NCBI GenBank assembly: GCA_002151545.1
Contig: CP021237.1
Coordinates: forward strand, 3,658,001-3,722,000
Length of the DNA: 64,000 bases
Source: Sphingobacteriaceae bacterium GW460-11-11-14-LB5
Lineage (GTDB): Bacteria > Bacteroidota > Bacteroidia > Sphingobacteriales > Sphingobacteriaceae
Reading direction: 5' to 3'
Each line of letters opens with the position of its first letter. Within the stretch, counting starts at the first letter, position 1. The notes beneath the pieces are model-generated. The model was given only the letters and a program-made list of their open reading frames with translations. It was not told the origin of the DNA and searched no databases. Below are positions 63,360 to 64,000 of the stretch, in pieces. Both the position numbers and the translations under genes were made by a program.

Positions 63360-63728
63360 ATGGCAACATACACCGCAACCAAACTTACCCCCATGCTTGA
63401 GTCGCATGATATGCCGGCAACATTAAAATTCTATACTGAAATTTTAAATTTCAGCTGTGCTGCAAAATTCGATGACCTGAGCTGGTTAAGTCTCCAGAAA
63501 GATGGTATAGAAATCATGTTCTGTATCCCTAATGTGCACCACAATATCCCCAAACCGATTATGAGCGGCTCACTTTATATCAAAACAAACGAAGTAGAAA
63601 GCCTCTGGGAAAGTTTAAAAGATACCTGCGAAGTTTGTTACCCGCTTGAAGATTTCGAATTTGGCATGAGAGAGTTTGCCATTTACGACAATAACGGTTA
63701 TTTACTGCAATTCGGGCGAGATTTATAG
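63360..63728 (+). CDS. VOC-superfamily (glyoxalase/bleomycin-resistance-like) protein
   Basis: A 122-residue single-domain protein of the vicinal oxygen chelate fold. The pattern TPMLESHDMPATLKFYTEILNF at the N-terminus, GIEIMFCIPN in the middle, and REFAIYDNNGYLLQFGRDL at the C-terminus give the usual beta-alpha-beta-beta-beta modules with a metal-ligand-type glutamate or glutamine near the end. The substrate is unknown. It lies 130 bases upstream of the IcmF-like gene and may be separately transcribed. Confidence 0.85.
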   Translation: MATYTATKLTPMLESHDMPATLKFYTEILNFSCAAKFDDLSWLSLQKDGIEIMFCIPNVHHNIPKPIMSGSLYIKTNEVESLWESLKDTCEVCYPLEDFEFGMREFAIYDNNGYLLQFGRDL

Positions 63729-63784
63729 CTGAACCAAAAGCCATAACGGTATAGGGTATTCGCTGTTTAAGCTGCTTATTTTAG

Positions 63785-63792
63785 TACATTTG
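63785..63792 (+). promoter_or_regulatory. Promoter box of the IcmF-like gene
   Basis: TACATTTG, matching TAnnTTTG, about 66 bases before the ATG at 63859. The -33 position is weak. A short hairpin TCGGTA-N9-TACCGA (63820-63840) lies in the leader. Confidence 0.5.
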
Positions 63793-63858
63793 CGTACCAA
63801 ATATATTTGGAAACAAGGATCGGTAATGAGCGCATACCGACCCCTAAAATCCCATAGT

Positions 63859-64000
63859 ATGCAACAAGTAGAAATCTATAAGCCTAAAAATAAAATCCGT
63901 TTTGTAACCGCTGCTTCTCTTTTCGATGGGCACGATGCAACCATTAATATCATGCGTCGTATCCTCCAGTCTTCAGGGGCTGAAGTGATCCACCTCGGCC
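63859..64000 (+). CDS. Acyl-CoA mutase with N-terminal B12-binding domain (IcmF-like), 5' part
   Basis: The first 47 codons, cut by the window end. The sequence begins [10 protein letters not shown] and continues [20 protein letters not shown] and GAEVIHLG, the start of a cobalamin-binding domain with the D-x-H histidine ligand (DGHD). An N-terminal B12 domain of this type begins IcmF-like fused isobutyryl-CoA/methylmalonyl-CoA mutases; free MutB has it at the C-terminus. The full protein, expected to include a GTPase chaperone domain, is outside the window. Confidence 0.75.
   Translation, partial: MQQVEIYKPKNKIRFVTAASLFDGHDATINIMRRILQSSGAEVIHLG

Noticed and set aside
63793..63858. Cobalamin riboswitch upstream of the B12-dependent mutase
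   Set aside because: The leader is only about 60 bases with one 6-bp hairpin; it is too short and lacks the conserved B12-box.

Overview
The window is chromosomal DNA of a Bacteroidota bacterium, most likely Sphingobacteriaceae and probably Pedobacter or a close relative (genus is an inference). The reasons are two SusC/SusD pairs, FecI/FecR-type regulation, PafA-type phosphatase, DUF4783 next to nadC, low-GC coding sequence, few Shine-Dalgarno sites, and repeated TAnnTTTG promoter boxes. I see no rRNA, tRNA, CRISPR array, insertion sequence or prophage. Most genes are conserved single-copy housekeeping genes; the accessory parts are two glycan-uptake loci and several orphan secreted proteins.

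Layout. 1-7.1 kb: the 3' part of pabB, a three-copy tandem intergenic repeat, a secreted M48 protease, plsY, nadC, a DUF4783 protein, gpmI with a coupled lipoprotein gene, and a TPR protein. 7.1-14 kb: lon (with a possible sigma-54 promoter), an LpxR-type lipid A deacylase, a MACPF-domain lipoprotein, arfB, ferritin and cmk. 14-21 kb: a DUF1080 protein, a TPM-domain membrane protein, a signal-peptidase-I homologue that has lost both catalytic residues, an SH3 membrane protein and rpsA. 21-28.2 kb: GH20 hexosaminidase, a sigma-factor operon with a 59-residue membrane protein, an AraC regulator divergent from aldehyde dehydrogenase and DUF779, and a DCC-family protein. 28.2-39 kb: pyrR-pyrB, a 1007-residue TPR protein followed by a plug-less beta-barrel, three orphan genes and an erythromycin-esterase-family lipoprotein.

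39-53.5 kb is the accessory core. A minus-strand ECF sigma, FecR, STN-SusC, SusD cluster lies divergent from a plus-strand ROK kinase, SusC, SusD, Endo-H-like GH18 series. A 13-base sequence built on TGTAGGCAATTT occurs upstream of fecR, the ROK kinase (one mismatch) and the second susC, which suggests that one ECF sigma coordinates both halves. The second half looks like a small utilisation locus for N-glycan or other chitobiose-containing glycans: the endoglycosidase releases glycan, SusCD imports it, and the sugar kinase (with the distant GH20 enzyme) processes it.

53.5-64 kb: a tightly overlapping operon of an HU-like/SPOR protein, ExbB, ExbD and a TonB-like protein; folC; a DUF3472-ricin lipoprotein; pafA; a VOC protein; and the start of an IcmF-type acyl-CoA mutase.

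Intergenic DNA is rich in dispersed palindromic repeats (at least three families), post-stop low-complexity tracts and one array of nine 21-bp units. I did not find a clear new multi-gene system. The best leads are the shared ECF-like motif, the catalytically dead signal peptidase next to the TPM protein, the MACPF lipoprotein and the 21-bp array.
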